The notes below the pieces were generated by a model. The model saw only the letters and a list, made by a program, of their open reading frames with translations. It made no database searches and was not told the origin of the DNA. Shown here in pieces: positions 22,156 through 33,483 of a DNA stretch of 64,000 nt. Positions within the stretch are counted from its first letter, which is position 1. The number at the start of each line of letters is the position of its first letter. The position numbers and the translations under genes are program-made. Origin of the DNA: Uloborus plumipes (lineage: Eukaryota > Arthropoda > Arachnida > Araneae > Uloboridae); NCBI GenBank assembly GCA_038373865.1, contig JAXGGA010002372.1, positions 1-64,000 on the forward strand. Reading direction: 5' to 3'.

Positions 22156-23450
22156 TCTAAACTGAACTTTAATCAATAAATAAATACTGCAGCAGAGTTT
22201 TCTCAAAAGTGATAAGGCGAAGAACAGTTACTTTTCTGTAAAATCCGCTTGAAAATTTTAAAGAATTTCCCGAAAGAGCTCGAAATTCTCTTCTCTCCAA
22301 AGTTTTTAAAGAGCCATTTCTAATGCTTGGGAATTACTTCAGACACAAACGCTCCCTACAACATTTGTCGATGCATCACTAACTCCTGTTGAGCATGAGA
22401 GAACTTCAAAGAATTAGAGTAAAAGTAGCTGACTAATAGATCCTTTCTTAGAGTGGAATTAAAGTTCAACTTAATAAACATAAGCGGTAACTACTCAACG
22501 AAAGTTTGCTCAACAAACAAGAAATATACACAAGTTAAAATGGAGTTTAGGGTTGTGCTATTCATCAATTCTTAAGAGACTTTCATAAGCACGTATGCAC
22601 TTTGCAATATTTGATTAAGACATGGAAAGTATTTAAATAAATGCAATTCAAACTACATTTTGGGAAACATTGTACTGAAACTAGTTTTACTTCCTTTAAA
22701 TTTCCTAAAATACTTACATTTCACTTTAAGATAAATGTTTTATTTAACTTATACACGGTGTCAACTCCTATCGTGGACCAATAGCTAATTTCTTAACCGT
22801 TAGAGATAAGCATATAGTTCATTTAGAAAAAAATCTCTCAATTACGAAAGGAATTTTGGGTCCATTCAATGTTTTTCAAAAAATCAAATTTTGAAAGAGT
22901 TACGAAATTTAGATTTTTATACAGCCCCCCAGTCCTATCAATCATATTTAGTAAAACATTCTTGACACTGTAACGTTTAAAACTAAAAAAAAATTATTGT
23001 TCTACCACAAAAATGGACCGAGTTATGACGTTTTGAAAAATCAAGATTTTGCATTATTTCATGACGTCATCGAGAGGGACCGTATGCGAAATCCTTCAAA
23101 ATCTTGATTTTTCAAAACGTCATAACTCGGTCCATTTTTGTCGTAGAACAGTAATTTTTTTTTTTAGTTTTAAACGTTACAGTGTCAAGAATGTTTTACT
23201 ATAGATGATTGATAGGACTGGGGGCTGTATAAAAATTTAAATTTCGTAACTCTTTCAAAATTTGATTTTTTGAAAAACATTGAATAGACCCAAAATTCCT
23301 TTCGTAATTTAGAGAGTTTTTCCTAAATGAACTATATGCTTATCTCTAACGGTTAAGAAATTAGCTATTGGTCCACGATAGGAGTGGACACCCTGTATTA
23401 TGATACTTCGAAAAATAATCTGCTTTTAATCTGAGTTTTATTTATTTTTC
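22156..23450 (+). repeat. Dispersed repeat, copy 2 (interrupted)
   Basis: It matches the reverse complement of 3130-3790 from the AATAAATACTGCAGCAG end through AGATAAATGTTTTATTTAAC at 22750. It then resumes after the palindromic insertion with TTATGATACTTCGAAAAATAA at 23398. The class of the repeat is unknown. Confidence 0.75.
22754..23395. mobile_element. Palindromic TA-flanked MITE, about 300-bp arms
   Basis: The left end is CACGGTGTCAACTCCTATCG and the right end (reverse complement) is CAGGGTGTCCACTCCTATCG, bordered by TA (22752-22753 and 23396-23397). The arms match to about 23055 and from about 23096, leaving a loop of about 40 bases that contains TGACGTCATC. Copy 1 of the host repeat (at about 3170) shows the unoccupied CATATTATGA site. 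CAGGGTGT ends and TA suggest mobilisation by a mariner transposase. Confidence 0.85.
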
Positions 23451-24010
23451 ATTTGATGGGAAAAAATATTTCATTTTTTAATTGTAAATCGTTTTACCAA
23501 TGTCTAATATCAACAGCACGTTTTCATTTTGGATCATGTTCATCGTGAAAAAAAAATAATTAATTAAACGATTAAAAACCATAAAAATATCTTAAACTAA
23601 AATGCAATTTACAAGAACTAGTATTATATATAAATTAAAATTTAAAAGAAACCCCGACTGAAATGAATCATAAATGTCACGCACCCCAGGGTCCCACATG
23701 TAAAAGTGTCAACTTAGCCTGTTATTAATTAAAAGCTCTTTTTCTTTAAAAATCCCTTTTTTTCATATTTCTAGTAAACTGTAGTGCAGTTATTATTTAA
23801 GTTAGACCGTTTTTCTGAAGAATTCCCACTACCAGAATTTGTGATTACCCAAATAGAGCCGGTGTCAATTGACTTGGATAATTGGAGTCAAACTGTAAAT
23901 TTAAATTATCCTATCTGGTTAGCTGTTACGGTAGTACACTCGAGCTTCCTTAACACACCATTATGTTCCAAATATCATAAGCAATAGCGCATTCACCATT
24001 ACATCTTTTT
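23451..24010. other. Gene-free AT-rich stretch
   Basis: AT-rich. The 67-residue open frame at 23784-23987 (LPEFVITQIEPVSIDLDNWS) is protein-like but short, with no recognised family and no clear splice sites. Confidence 0.35.
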
Positions 24011-25235
24011 AGCCTACTTTCCCGTTAAAAATGAAAGAAAGACGAAAAAAGTATTAAAAGTGGCTTAATGCATCTTAAAATATCGCCAAGTCCAAAAAAT
24101 ATCGCCAAGTTAAAAAAAAAAAAAAGCCAAAAATAAATAAAAAGGCAAAATGAATATCGAAAAATTAAAAATTTGTCAAGCTGTCACCCCTAATAACTTT
24201 TGAGTGAACAGTCCGATTTAAATAAACTTTTTTTTTTGTTTAATGGATCTCAGCAATGATACGTTATTACCGTATTCAAATTTTTAATTTGAACATTTTT
24301 TCGTTCAACATTGAACCGTTCAAGCAACCTTTCCCCACCTAATACCTTTTGAGTGAACCATCCGAATGGAATAAACTTTTTTTTTTTTGTTTTAAAGATC
24401 TCGGGGAGGCTCATTCCCATATTTCGCTTTTTGATTTGAACCATTTTTCATTCAATATTGAACCGTTCAGAACAAAATTTAACATTAGCGCCTACGGGGA
24501 ATTTAAGTTGAACGTTGATCCTGAACTTAAAGTCGGATTTCCTTCAAACTAACTTTGTAAAAAAATGGTTTTGATAGATAATGATCGTAAAGTACTTTTC
24601 TGAATAATCTTCTGTGAGGACTCTGATTCCGACTCCGACTCCGACTCCGCAAACATGGCGGCAATGCAGGCTCAGGAAAAAAATGACTGACTGTGCAGAC
24701 GATTTTTTGTTTATTTGTTCATTTGTTTTACTTTCTTCTTCTTATTATTTTTTTTTTGTCAGACGATTTTTTTGTAACAAAAATTCTTCATTCACGAGCG
24801 CATTTTATTCTTTATTTATATGTAACAACTGGCAACAGATTAAAAATGAAATTCGAGACATTTCATTAAAGGACGAGTTTTCTTTTTTTTTTTCTTTCTT
24901 TGATAAAATGTGTTTTGATGCTCTTTGTACTTTTATTTATTTATTTTTTTTTTTAGGCGGTTGAGGAATTTTTCTACGGAAGAACTGTAATAGTTACATT
25001 CTTTAAAAGGTGCGACAAAAGTTTATTTATTCGTTTATTTAATTTTTACGTGTCTATTTCATCTGATGAGAGGGGTATATTTTGCTTTTAGAAATCAGCT
25101 TTAAGTGCTAAAAAGGTATGTTTGACATAATTTTCAGTCTCAGATAATCAAGAGAATAATGATCAAATGCTAGAATGCCGATGTCGATGTACGGGAAAGT
25201 AGGCTCGTTTAGTTCTTGACAGAACTTCTTGTTTC
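24011..25235 (-). mobile_element. Transposon 3' segment, copy 1 (partner 53051-54893)
   Basis: It matches the reverse complement of 53051-54893. Shared landmarks run in order: AGCCTACTTTCCCGT, TATCGCCAAGTCC, the GTTCAA/GAACGGTTCA array (two units here), GACTCCGACTCCGACTCCG, AACTGGCAACAG, GAAGAACTGTAATAGTTAC and GTTCTTGACAGAACTTC. The internal array is much shorter than in the partner. Inverted AGCCTACTTTCCCGT motifs lie near both ends. The class is unknown. Confidence 0.7.
25117..25235 (-). pseudogene. C-terminal fragment of the 52713-53181 transposon ORF
   Basis: The minus strand reads KKFCQELNEPTFPYIDIGIL and continues to SNIP(F) and a stop. It differs from the copy at 53054-53181 mainly at amino-acid-changing sites (E/K, F/S, H/Q, D/E, R/K), so I see no sign of purifying selection. 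The upstream coding part is absent, which makes this a truncated copy. Function unknown. Confidence 0.55.
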
Positions 25236-25561
25236 TTTTCTTTAATGTCGTTTGGATGATGGATGCATATTTAAAAAAATACATTTCAGATATTCCACCC
25301 TTACCCTTCCTGTGTCCTTTCTGCTAAAGTATAGTGAAAAATTGTTAACGAAATTTAAATTTTTCCCTTCAATAATAGGAAATATATAATTCTATAGAAG
25401 AAAATTAAAACATTGTATTCTGTTTGAGATTATGGTGCAGATAAACCACAATATGCTGCGAACGTTAGATAATTTCATACGGACACAGTGTATCCATACT
25501 TTTTAAAAAACTGATTTACTATTGAAGGAGATAACAAGTATATAAATTATCCGCGCAGGAA

Positions 25562-25805
25562 ATTTCCACGCTTTTCCATACAAAACTATTTTTCGTGAAA
25601 TTAGTTTTTGTGCAAACACGGTAAGAATCTCAAGATTTCTTTGCGGTTACTTTATTTACATCATCTGACCTTACGGAAAATTACACATGCAGTTAACTTC
25701 CACGCTTCTCCACACAAAACTTTTTTTTTTCAATTTCATCTTTGTGCAAACACAGTTAGAATCTTTATATTTCTTTGCGGTAACTACATTTACATTATCT
25801 GACAG
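25562..25805 (+). repeat. Two tandem units of about 130 bp
   Basis: CAGGAAATTTCCACGCTTTTCC to TTATTTACATCATCTGACC is followed by a second unit from AGTTAACTTCCACGCTTCTCC to ACATTTACATTATCTGACAGG. Both contain TTGTGCAAACAC(G/A)GT and TTTCTTTGCGGT. The small ORF across them (25608-25802) is repeat-derived. Confidence 0.75.
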
Positions 25806-26452
25806 GCATTTTGTCTTGAATCAGACTTGCCGTTAATGTGATTAAAAAAACTTATCACCATCTTAATGAATCGATAATCAAATGTTGTCGGCATAATTAT
25901 GATAATTTTCAAGAAATGTAAGTTAATTTACCACTTAATAAATAGCAGCACTTAGTTTTTAGAAATATAGAATCAGTTATGACGTAGTTCTAAACATTTT
26001 TTTCAGTACACGCCACTACATATTTCTAAAAGAGTAATATGGAGAGACAGCCGGCGTCAAATTTGACCATTAAAATAGCTTCTCATCATTAGTTTATTTT
26101 CCCAGATGGATATAAACCTTTTATGTGAATTAATAATAATTCTTTGCTTTTAGACGGAGTATACAAAACTATCATTAACTTTCAGTTAAATATAAATGAA
26201 ATATGATTAATGACGAGTCAAGTTATTTTACAGAAATTTGAAAAATTACCTAGGGACTGGTATACTTAAGGACTGACTTGTTAAAGTTAAACTGTAGTTA
26301 AGATATGCCGCAAAAAGTTAAAAATAAGTGACTTTTTGAGGAGGGAAATATGAAAAACAGCTTAAATAACTCATTTTTAAAAAGTTTATTTTCCAATCAA
26401 AAATTCAAAATGTTTTACTAAGTCTATTTGAATTATTGCACTATATTGGAAT
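25806..26452. other. Gene-free AT-rich stretch
   Basis: AT-rich. No repeat copy, RNA gene or ORF of interest was seen. Confidence 0.4.
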
Positions 26453-26454
26453 TA

Positions 26455-27276
26455 CAGTTAACTCTCATTTATACGCCGCCTCATTTATACACCTTTTTAA
26501 CTTATACGACGATTTTGAATGGTCCCAGCACATTCCCTAGCAAAATAATAATAGTATCATTCGTTTATGCGTCGCTCTAAAGATGAATATTTCACTTATG
26601 CGCCGAATTTTCCCTAAAATATAAAAAGATTTATTTATTTTCTTTAAAAAATAAACATTTTTCTTCACTTTCATCTTTAATTTGTCGCCTTTATTGCTTA
26701 CGGAAGGCATTTTTTCCGCATGAACTAGAGCTCGGAGAGGGACAGTTATCTATTATGCATCGTTTGAAAGGGAACAGTTTGTAATTAGGTATGCTACAAT
26801 TTTTGTTTTCTCTTTATCAGTGTAGTTACGTTACAGTAATTGAAGGGGCAAGTGAGTAAAGGTGATATGTGGCATTTGAATTTCGCCGATTGACACAAAT
26901 TAAAATTAGTGTGTGTTCAATTTTGTTTAACTCACAAACACAATTGAAAGGGCAAGTGAATAAAGGTGATATGTGACTTTTTTTTTTTTTTTTTTTTTTA
27001 ATTTCTGGAAAAAGCTTTCCAAAAAAATTTTTACCTTATCACCTTCATCCATGGTAAAAAGTAAGTTTTTCAAAAATTGTCACATATCACCTTTATTCAC
27101 TTGTCCTTTCAATTGCCAAACAGTTGTAATATGTCTCTTTTCTATAGAAACATTCTTATTCATTCTTTATGTTGCGTTTTAGTCCTTTGAATAGGCTTGT
27201 TCACTTATACGTCTCTCTCACTTATGCGCCTTTTTATGCTGGTCCCTTTGGCTGACGCATAAGTGAGAGTTCAATG
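26455..27276. mobile_element. pogo/Tigger-like non-autonomous element
   Basis: Inverted ends are CAGTTAACTCTCATTTATAC on the left and CATTGAACTCTCACTTATGC on the right (reverse complement), flanked by TA (26453-26454 and 27277-27278). Internal repeats of CACTTATACG or CACTTATGCG follow each end. This TIR style is typical of pogo-type elements. Inside, AATTGAAAGGGCAAGTGAAT occurs twice directly (about 26837 and 26942) and once inverted (27079-27115), around a T run. Confidence 0.65.
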
Positions 27277-27592
27277 TATTTCATAGCATACCCAGTCTCT
27301 CCGGACGATTAATTTTCATAACATCAAGCTATTATAAAATACCTCATAATGAACATAAACTCCTGCTTTCCACAATTTTCTGCACGTTTGGTTCAGTTCT
27401 GATGTAATTGCTACGATTAACCACCCAGTGGAGGAAATCAAATCAAGCTTTCTTCTAAAAGACTCATTATTTACGGCGGAATTTCTGCAATTCCTTCCCA
27501 AGGAAGTTCGAAAACTAAATAAGTCTGAATCACGCAATCTTATTATGTAAAAGTTCTTCGGGGATAATTTGACTGTTTTACGAAGGAGGCAG

Positions 27593-27595
<3 letters not shown>

Positions 27596-27663
<68 letters not shown>
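27596..27663. repeat. (TA)n microsatellite
   Basis: An uninterrupted TA tract of about 66 bp, preceded by TTTACGAAGGAGGCAGTAA and abutting the mariner at 27664. The same lead-in precedes the TA/CA tract at 30774. It produces false Tyr-Ile ORFs on the minus strand. Confidence 0.9.
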
Positions 27664-27666
<3 letters not shown>

Positions 27667-29521
27667 GGTGTTCCGTAACAAATTGTACAAACTTTGAGGG
27701 GAGTTAGAGGGGATGATAACAAGCAAGAATCACCTAGGAACATAGGTTCGGAAACGCATAGTTGACGAGCTACATATTCACAAAGTTGTCAAATTGTGTC
27801 AGAATGGCTCGTTATTACGACGGTTTTTTATTATCATTTCGATGCATTTTTTGAGCAACAGGCAGTAAAATTTTAACAATCGCTTTAACCTTTCTTAAAA
27901 ATTAATATTCTTTAATGAGACACAAGATTGGGATCATCCGAAATGTTCATTGGTCAAAGACATTACCCGTTTAATGTAAATAGTGTTAGAAAATGTCATA
28001 AATTATGTTCAAAGTTTCCACCATTGTTAGCGATACATGCGTTACACCGTCGGACCATAGACTGGCGAACTCTTTCAAATACACCCGGATTTCCTTGGAT
28101 ATCTACAGCAGCACAGGCGATTATTGCAACTAGGTTCATTTCTGAATCCACAGCAGGGGAGGCGTATCCACACAGGAGTTGCGTACACAGCACTTTTCAA
28201 AGCACCCCAAAGAAAGAAATCGAGATGCTTTAAATCAGAAGAGCGTGGTGGCCTAGGAAATAGTCTACCAGGACCAATCCATCGGTGACCAAACACACGA
28301 TTCAGATGGCAACAAATAAGGTTCAATTAAGACGTCACCAACCAAACCAGCCCTAACATTTACTGAAAAACGATGTTGAGCAGCCTGTAATCTTACGCCA
28401 TGGGGATTCTCATCAGCCCACAAATGAGCTTTCTGGGAGTTGAACATCCCATCTCGCGTAAAGTATGTTTCATCCGTCATTAAAACGCAGAATGAGAAAT
28501 TTACATCTTGGCTACATTGATTGAGATACCAGTGTTCAAAACGTTCACGAATAGGATATTCTGCGGGGAGCAGTAACTGTACGCGTTGTAGATGATATGG
28601 ATGTAAGCGTACACGTCGTAAAGCACGATGAACAGACGTCGTAGATCCTCCAGGAGCAGTAGCTACGGCTCATACGCTGGTACTCGAGTTTCTTCTAACG
28701 GTACGCAATACGTGTTCTTCCATTCTTAGACTATGACTATGTAGTGGCCTGCCGTGACCATATCTATGATTTCGTAGGGACCCATATCGACACAAATTGC
28801 GGTGAAAATTAGTGAACATTCGATTTTCCGATGTTTCTCTTTAAAAATACCTTTCCCGATACAGCCTCTGAGCCGCTATCACATTTCCGTTTGCCAAACC
28901 ATAAATAAGGTGCATATCGGCAAGCTGGGCGTCAGTGAAACGTTTCATACTTCTCTGTGGGCGCTTGCAGCTAAAATGACTACTGAGAGAGAGCACGTGT
29001 GCTTCTGTGCTTCTGTGAACAACGCCGGTTAGCGTCTAGTGAAGGCATTCCTGACTGCGGATTGTTCTGCAATTTTTATTGCTTGTAATGTCCCCTACCT
29101 CCCCTTAAATCCTTACTTCCCCTTGTCCCCGACTACCCTGGGGTGTCCGATAAATATTGGGACAAAGTTTAAGGGTATGGCATGGGAACATAGGGTCGCA
29201 AAAGCGATTCTCAAGTACTACTGACACACAAAACCTGCAGTCACTAATTTAATATCCAGCAAATATTAAAATCAATATTAAATATTAAAGAAAGGTTAAA
29301 GCGGTTGTTGAAATTTTGCTGCCTGTTGCCCAACAAAATGCACCGAAACGATAATAAACAATCGTCGTAATAACGAACCATTCTGACACAATTTGACAAC
29401 TTTGTGAATATGTAGCTCGTCAACTATGCGTTTCCGAACCTATGTTCCCTGGTGCTTCTTGCTTGTTATCATCCCCTCTAACCCCCCTCTAAGTTTGTAC
29501 AATTTGTTACGGAACACCCTG
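27664..29521 (-). mobile_element. mariner-like element with about 245-bp inverted repeats
   Basis: Ends CAGGGTGTTCCGTAACAAAT and its inverse at 29502-29521 are followed inward by matching sequence to about 27912 and from about 29277. TA borders both sides, the left one within the TA microsatellite. The transposase on the minus strand is broken. Long inverted repeats are a known subtype of Tc1/mariner elements. Confidence 0.85.
27996..28948 (-). pseudogene. Tc1/mariner transposase pseudogene
   Basis: A minus-strand reading can be followed across frames from an ATG at 28948 (MKRFTDAQLADMHLIYGLAN). It passes through a helix-turn-helix region, then HPYHLQRVQLLLPAEYP, FSFCVLMTDETYFT (first catalytic Asp), HLWADENPHG, and RPPRSSDLKHLDFFLWG (third catalytic position). 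It ends ERVQSM-like with RQSMVRRCNACIA near 27996. Two or more frameshifts break it. Between EPYLL and the CHLNRVFGHRW block, a stretch of about 50-60 codons is missing, including the usual second-Asp motif. The protein would be inactive. The length before decay would have been the usual 330-350 residues. Confidence 0.85.
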
Positions 29522-29530
29522 TATATATAT

Positions 29531-30306
29531 ATTTAATTAGAAGTATAAAAATTGCGAAAAAATCTTGTTAAAAACAGAGGTAAAAAGAAAATTCCCAAAA
29601 GACCCTGGGGCCTTCATCAGGGGGACTCCCCTAGGGTAGGGAAAAGTGGAGTGAGATGTTTCTAGCAAGTTGCAGGCAAAACACGCCTAAAAAAGATGCA
29701 ACTTTTAGCCAACGACATCTCACAAATAAGCATTAGGTCACTAGAAGTCAAATTCATTTATGCATAAACATGAGAGAATACAATTCAAAAGGCACCATTT
29801 ATAATTAATAAAAATTTTAAATAAAACTGACAACATGAAATTACAAGAAACTACTAAACTACTTTGTTTATGTTAATTTGTTTGTACTATTTCACTCTTA
29901 CTTACGCAGCCTTCGGCGCTTTGTAAGTGAAAAGTCCTTAATATTGATTTTCCTAATTTTTAAAGCGTACAGTTAGTAATTCCTCTATAACTACTTTGTT
30001 TATGTTAATTTATTTATGATATTTCACTCTTACTTACGCAGCCTTCGGCGCTTTGTAAGTGAAAAGCCTTTAATACTGATTTTCCTAATTTTTAAAGCGT
30101 ACAGTTAGTAATTCCTCTATTGCCTATCTTTTTTAGGCGTTTTGCCTGCAACTTGCTAGAAACATCTCACTCCACTTTTCCCTACCCTAGGGGAGTCCCT
30201 TTGATGAAGGCCCCAGGGTCTTTTGGAAATTTTCTCTTTACATCTGTTTTTAACAAGATTTTTTCGCAAAAATTTTTTTCGCAATTTTTTATACTTCTAA
30301 TTAAAA
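29531..30306. mobile_element. Foldback unit with a 132-bp internal tandem repeat
   Basis: Inverted arms of about 175 bp run from TTTAATTAGAAGTATAAAAA through CCCTGGGGCCTTCATCAGG, CTCCCCTAGGGTAGGG and CAAGTTGCAGGCAAAACACG (29531-29705). The same sequence appears in reverse at 30123-30306. Between them two 132-bp direct units start at 29857 and 29989, with ACTTACGCAGCCTTCGGCGC. No ORF or known terminal motif was found, so the class is unknown. It starts ten bases from the mariner's right end. Confidence 0.7.
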
Positions 30307-30412
30307 ATATGTCTGCTACCAGTTTCAAAGAGCTGCCAAAAGCGCCTTTTGACCTGTGTGGTGAAGTTTATTTTCCTGTTCTATATGAATCTTCAACTAC
30401 TTTGTTTATGTT

Positions 30413-30415
<3 letters not shown>

Positions 30416-30480
<65 letters not shown>
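30416..30480. repeat. (TA)n microsatellite
   Basis: A pure TA tract of about 64 bp. It is preceded by CAACTACTTTGTTTATGTTA, the start of the 132-bp unit in the foldback, and followed by the Helitron fragment. Frames across it are artefacts. Confidence 0.9.
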
Positions 30481-30481
<1 letters not shown>

Positions 30482-30720
30482 TAAAAATGAAGCTAAAGGT
30501 CAGTCGTTCTTTATTTCTGTCTGTCTGTCACGCGCGTAGCGCCAAAACCGTTCGGTCGATTTTCATAAAATTTGGCGCAAAATTAGTTTGTAGAATGGGG
30601 TTGTGCACTACGAAGCGTTTTTTCAAAAATTCTATTTCGTTCCTTTTCTATTCTAATTCATAGCTCATTTTTCATATAAATTCGATAAAATGGGGAAGAA
30701 ATATTTCCTACGCGAACCTA
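30481..30720 (+). mobile_element. Helitron-like 5' end fragment
   Basis: It matches the first 250 bp of the 9118 element: AAGCTAAAGGTCAGTCG, CTGTCTGTCTGTCACGCGCG, TAGCGCCAAAACCGTTCGG, AAATTAGTTTGTAGAATG and AAATTCGATAAAATGGGGAA. The Helitron 3' hairpin is absent. The 5' terminus appears replaced by TA repeats. Confidence 0.7.
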
Positions 30721-30773
30721 TGATAAGGAAAGAGCTTCACTGATCATTTTGCTGTACTTTACGAAGGAGACAG

Positions 30774-30775
30774 TA

Positions 30776-30822
<47 letters not shown>
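30774..30822. repeat. (TA)n(CA)n compound microsatellite
   Basis: Seven TA units pass into about 17 CA units, preceded by TTTACGAAGGAGACAGTAA as at 27577. Confidence 0.9.
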
Positions 30823-30823
<1 letters not shown>

Positions 30824-32540
30824 TCAAACACAAACACAAAGAAGAATGTCTATAAATTTCCTGTTGTTAAATGCACAGAACATATATATTCAATAGTTCA
30901 CATTAAAAATAATATTGTGCAGCAAGCAATACCAGAGCATGGAAGTTAACAGCATAGTCATGAATCATCAACATTTAGATAACATTTTCCAGTTATAACT
31001 ATCAGTAATAATGAATACTAGTTAAATGTATAATTAATAATGTAAAATTAATAATAGTAAAAATAGCTCGTTGCCATTCAAGATCAACAAAACGGTTTAT
31101 CCTGTAAATGGAAGGTGCATCATACTAAAACAAGCATGTTTTCTTTCTAACAAATTTGGTTTGTAACGATATTTTTTACCTTTCCAATACGCAGCAACAC
31201 GTGTGTATGTGTGCGCGTATTTTTTTTTTTTTTTTTGCATTTGTTGTGTGTGGTTGTTTTGTACAGTTTCGTGCGTACGACTATGTTTGTGGCCCTAGAA
31301 GTCATACTTTATCTTAATAGAATGGAAATTTCAGCCTTTTTTGCTGTGATGACATTTTCTACCTTTTCATCACAAACACACGCATACTTTGCCTGGTGTG
31401 TGTTGTTTTTAATGTTCTACAATTTTGGTAGATATAGCAAGGTATGTTCTGTAAACATTTTTCTAACGACAAATTTGTTTTTATGTAAAGAATAAATGAG
31501 TGTCGTAAGTAATTAAAACAAAAGAAAAATAGTTGTCCTGCTATCCCCAGCGAACGCAGAAAGAAGAATTAATAGCTTTTTAGTCTTTCTGCGAAAGTTA
31601 TATTCATTATTTATCAATTAGGAAAGACAGATGTCGTCTTCCTTTTCTTTGCGAATTTCTTTGGATTAGAAGAAAGATGTGCAAAAGCAGTGTAACTATT
31701 GAAGAAAAAAAATTTGTTTCATATTTTTGTAATTAAAGGGCGTAGTTTGACTCAAGAAAACAGCTTTGTATTAATAGTTAAGAAACTTTTCAATGATGTT
31801 CCTAATGTACATCCTTTAGAAAAGTAAAATATGTCATATAAACATTAAATTTCAGGCATGAGATTTATAGTGGCATTGGGGCTTTGTTTATTTATTGTCG
31901 TTATTGAGTTGAAAATGAGTGCAAATAAAAAGAGCTTACATGTAAACAGCAAAAAGAAAATAAAATATATTATATCATTCAAAGCTGCAAGTGAAAAAAT
32001 CTTAACCTATCATCCGTACAAACTTAGAGAATGCCCCCATTTTCGCCTGTAAACCATACATTTCGACCTTTCCATCTGATAAGTTGTCAAACCATAGATA
32101 CAGTATTCAGATAAGATACCGGAAACTAGTTCTATGGGCAAGTGAGACTACACCGAAATAGAAGTGCGCAATCCTTGAAGCGCATGACTCAGTGCAGGTG
32201 CGTGAACAATTTTTACCGCACAAAAAGAGATCAGTGGCTACAAGAGTACCATGAACGTAGGCTACGATATTGTTCTTCAACATAAAGATTGCTAAAGCAT
32301 GGCGGCCAGTGGCTTTTGACATGGACTTGGGCATCAAGTATATTATATCTGTGGGTCAGGCAGTTAATGTGAAACTTTATAGTTAAATATAATGCCGTTT
32401 TGTTCCGAGTTCTTTCCCCCAGAATCACAAATTTGAGTTGACTAAGTAGATTATTACATAACTGTTATTAATGTTACTCGTACGTTCATACACTGACCCT
32501 ATAGTGAATGAGCCAATTTTGAAGTAAAACCAGGTTCTGT
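30823..32540. other. Gene-free stretch
   Basis: AT-rich. The 94-residue frame at 31211-31495 starts in a T run and is hydrophobic by composition. The segment 32100-32340 is less AT-rich, but no frame or repeat partner was recognised. Confidence 0.35.
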
Positions 32541-32543
32541 AGG

Positions 32544-33278
32544 CAATTGAATCGGCAGTTTGAAGAAGGGAACGAAGACCAAAATTTCAAAATTGGGTTT
32601 TTTCGTGATTGTATATCTCCTACTGTGGATACACATGCTAGTGAGAAGAAAAGAACAAAAATCAACCTCCAACATTGATTGACGCAGCATTTAAATCTGT
32701 GAGTTGGTGGAAGAATGGAACAAGTCAGGTCTTTGTTCCCTTCTTCCAACTAATTACGCAAACCTAAGGCTAAGGAGCAGCACTGTTGCCGTGAATCTTT
32801 ATCATTTGGTTGGATAACAAATTCTATCATAACCTACCTATTTTGTTTTGATAAAAAATTCAGTTTTGAAATTTCTTAGTGAAAGTTCGCAAATATGTCA
32901 TCCATGTTTAATAAACATATTTTTTGATTATTTTGTTGTCCTAATCAATTTTTTTAAATATTGTTACAATAATCTTTCATTAAACAAGGACTTTTTCAAA
33001 CAAACATCATACCTGTAAGCTGTTTTACTTGAAAATCCCTATACCATCGCATTAGTTTCAAGAAGGGAACAAATCCAACGACTTTGATGGCCCGTAAATC
33101 CTTACATACAATAGATAAACTCAAAATGTAAAATACATCCAATTACTTTAAAGGTAGATAATGCTACAAATGAATCAGAAAAAAAAAATAATAATTGAGT
33201 ATTTTAGAAGGTTTTTTTCGATTTCTCGAAAAACTACTTTTTGGATTTGTTCCCTTCTTGAAACTGCCGATTCAATTG
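32544..33278. mobile_element. Non-autonomous element with CAATTGAATCGGCAGTTT ends
   Basis: CAATTGAATCGGCAGTTTGA followed by AGAAGGGAAC at the left is mirrored at the right by GTTCCCTTCTTGAAACTGCC and GATTCAATTG. The word GTTCCCTTCTT or its inverse recurs at 32738 and 33060. It is 735 bp with no transposase. The target duplication is not clear. Confidence 0.6.
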
Positions 33279-33483
33279 TCAACCAAATTAAGAGGGATTT
33301 ATTCCAAATATCTTTGTAGCATGGTGCTATCAGCGAAGAAGTATTAAGTTGTGAAAAATAAAATATTTTGAACTGTCCTGAATAGAGTTGCTTTAAATAT
33401 TAAACGTCTCGTTTAATTACACACTGCGAAAAATAAACTTTTGTTTTTACAATATAGTTCTGGCAGCACAGGTTCCAGTTTAA

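Noticed and set aside
27316..27743. Frames with long Tyr-Ile runs, 136 and 66 residues
   Set aside because: They cross the (TA)n microsatellite. The flanking readings have no family resemblance.
30120..30663. Frames of 139 and 104 residues
   Set aside because: They run through a foldback arm, a TA tract and a Helitron fragment, which have different origins.
31211..31495. 94-residue frame that might be a membrane protein
   Set aside because: It starts in a 17-base T run, has no splice or conservation evidence, and its hydrophobicity follows from T richness.
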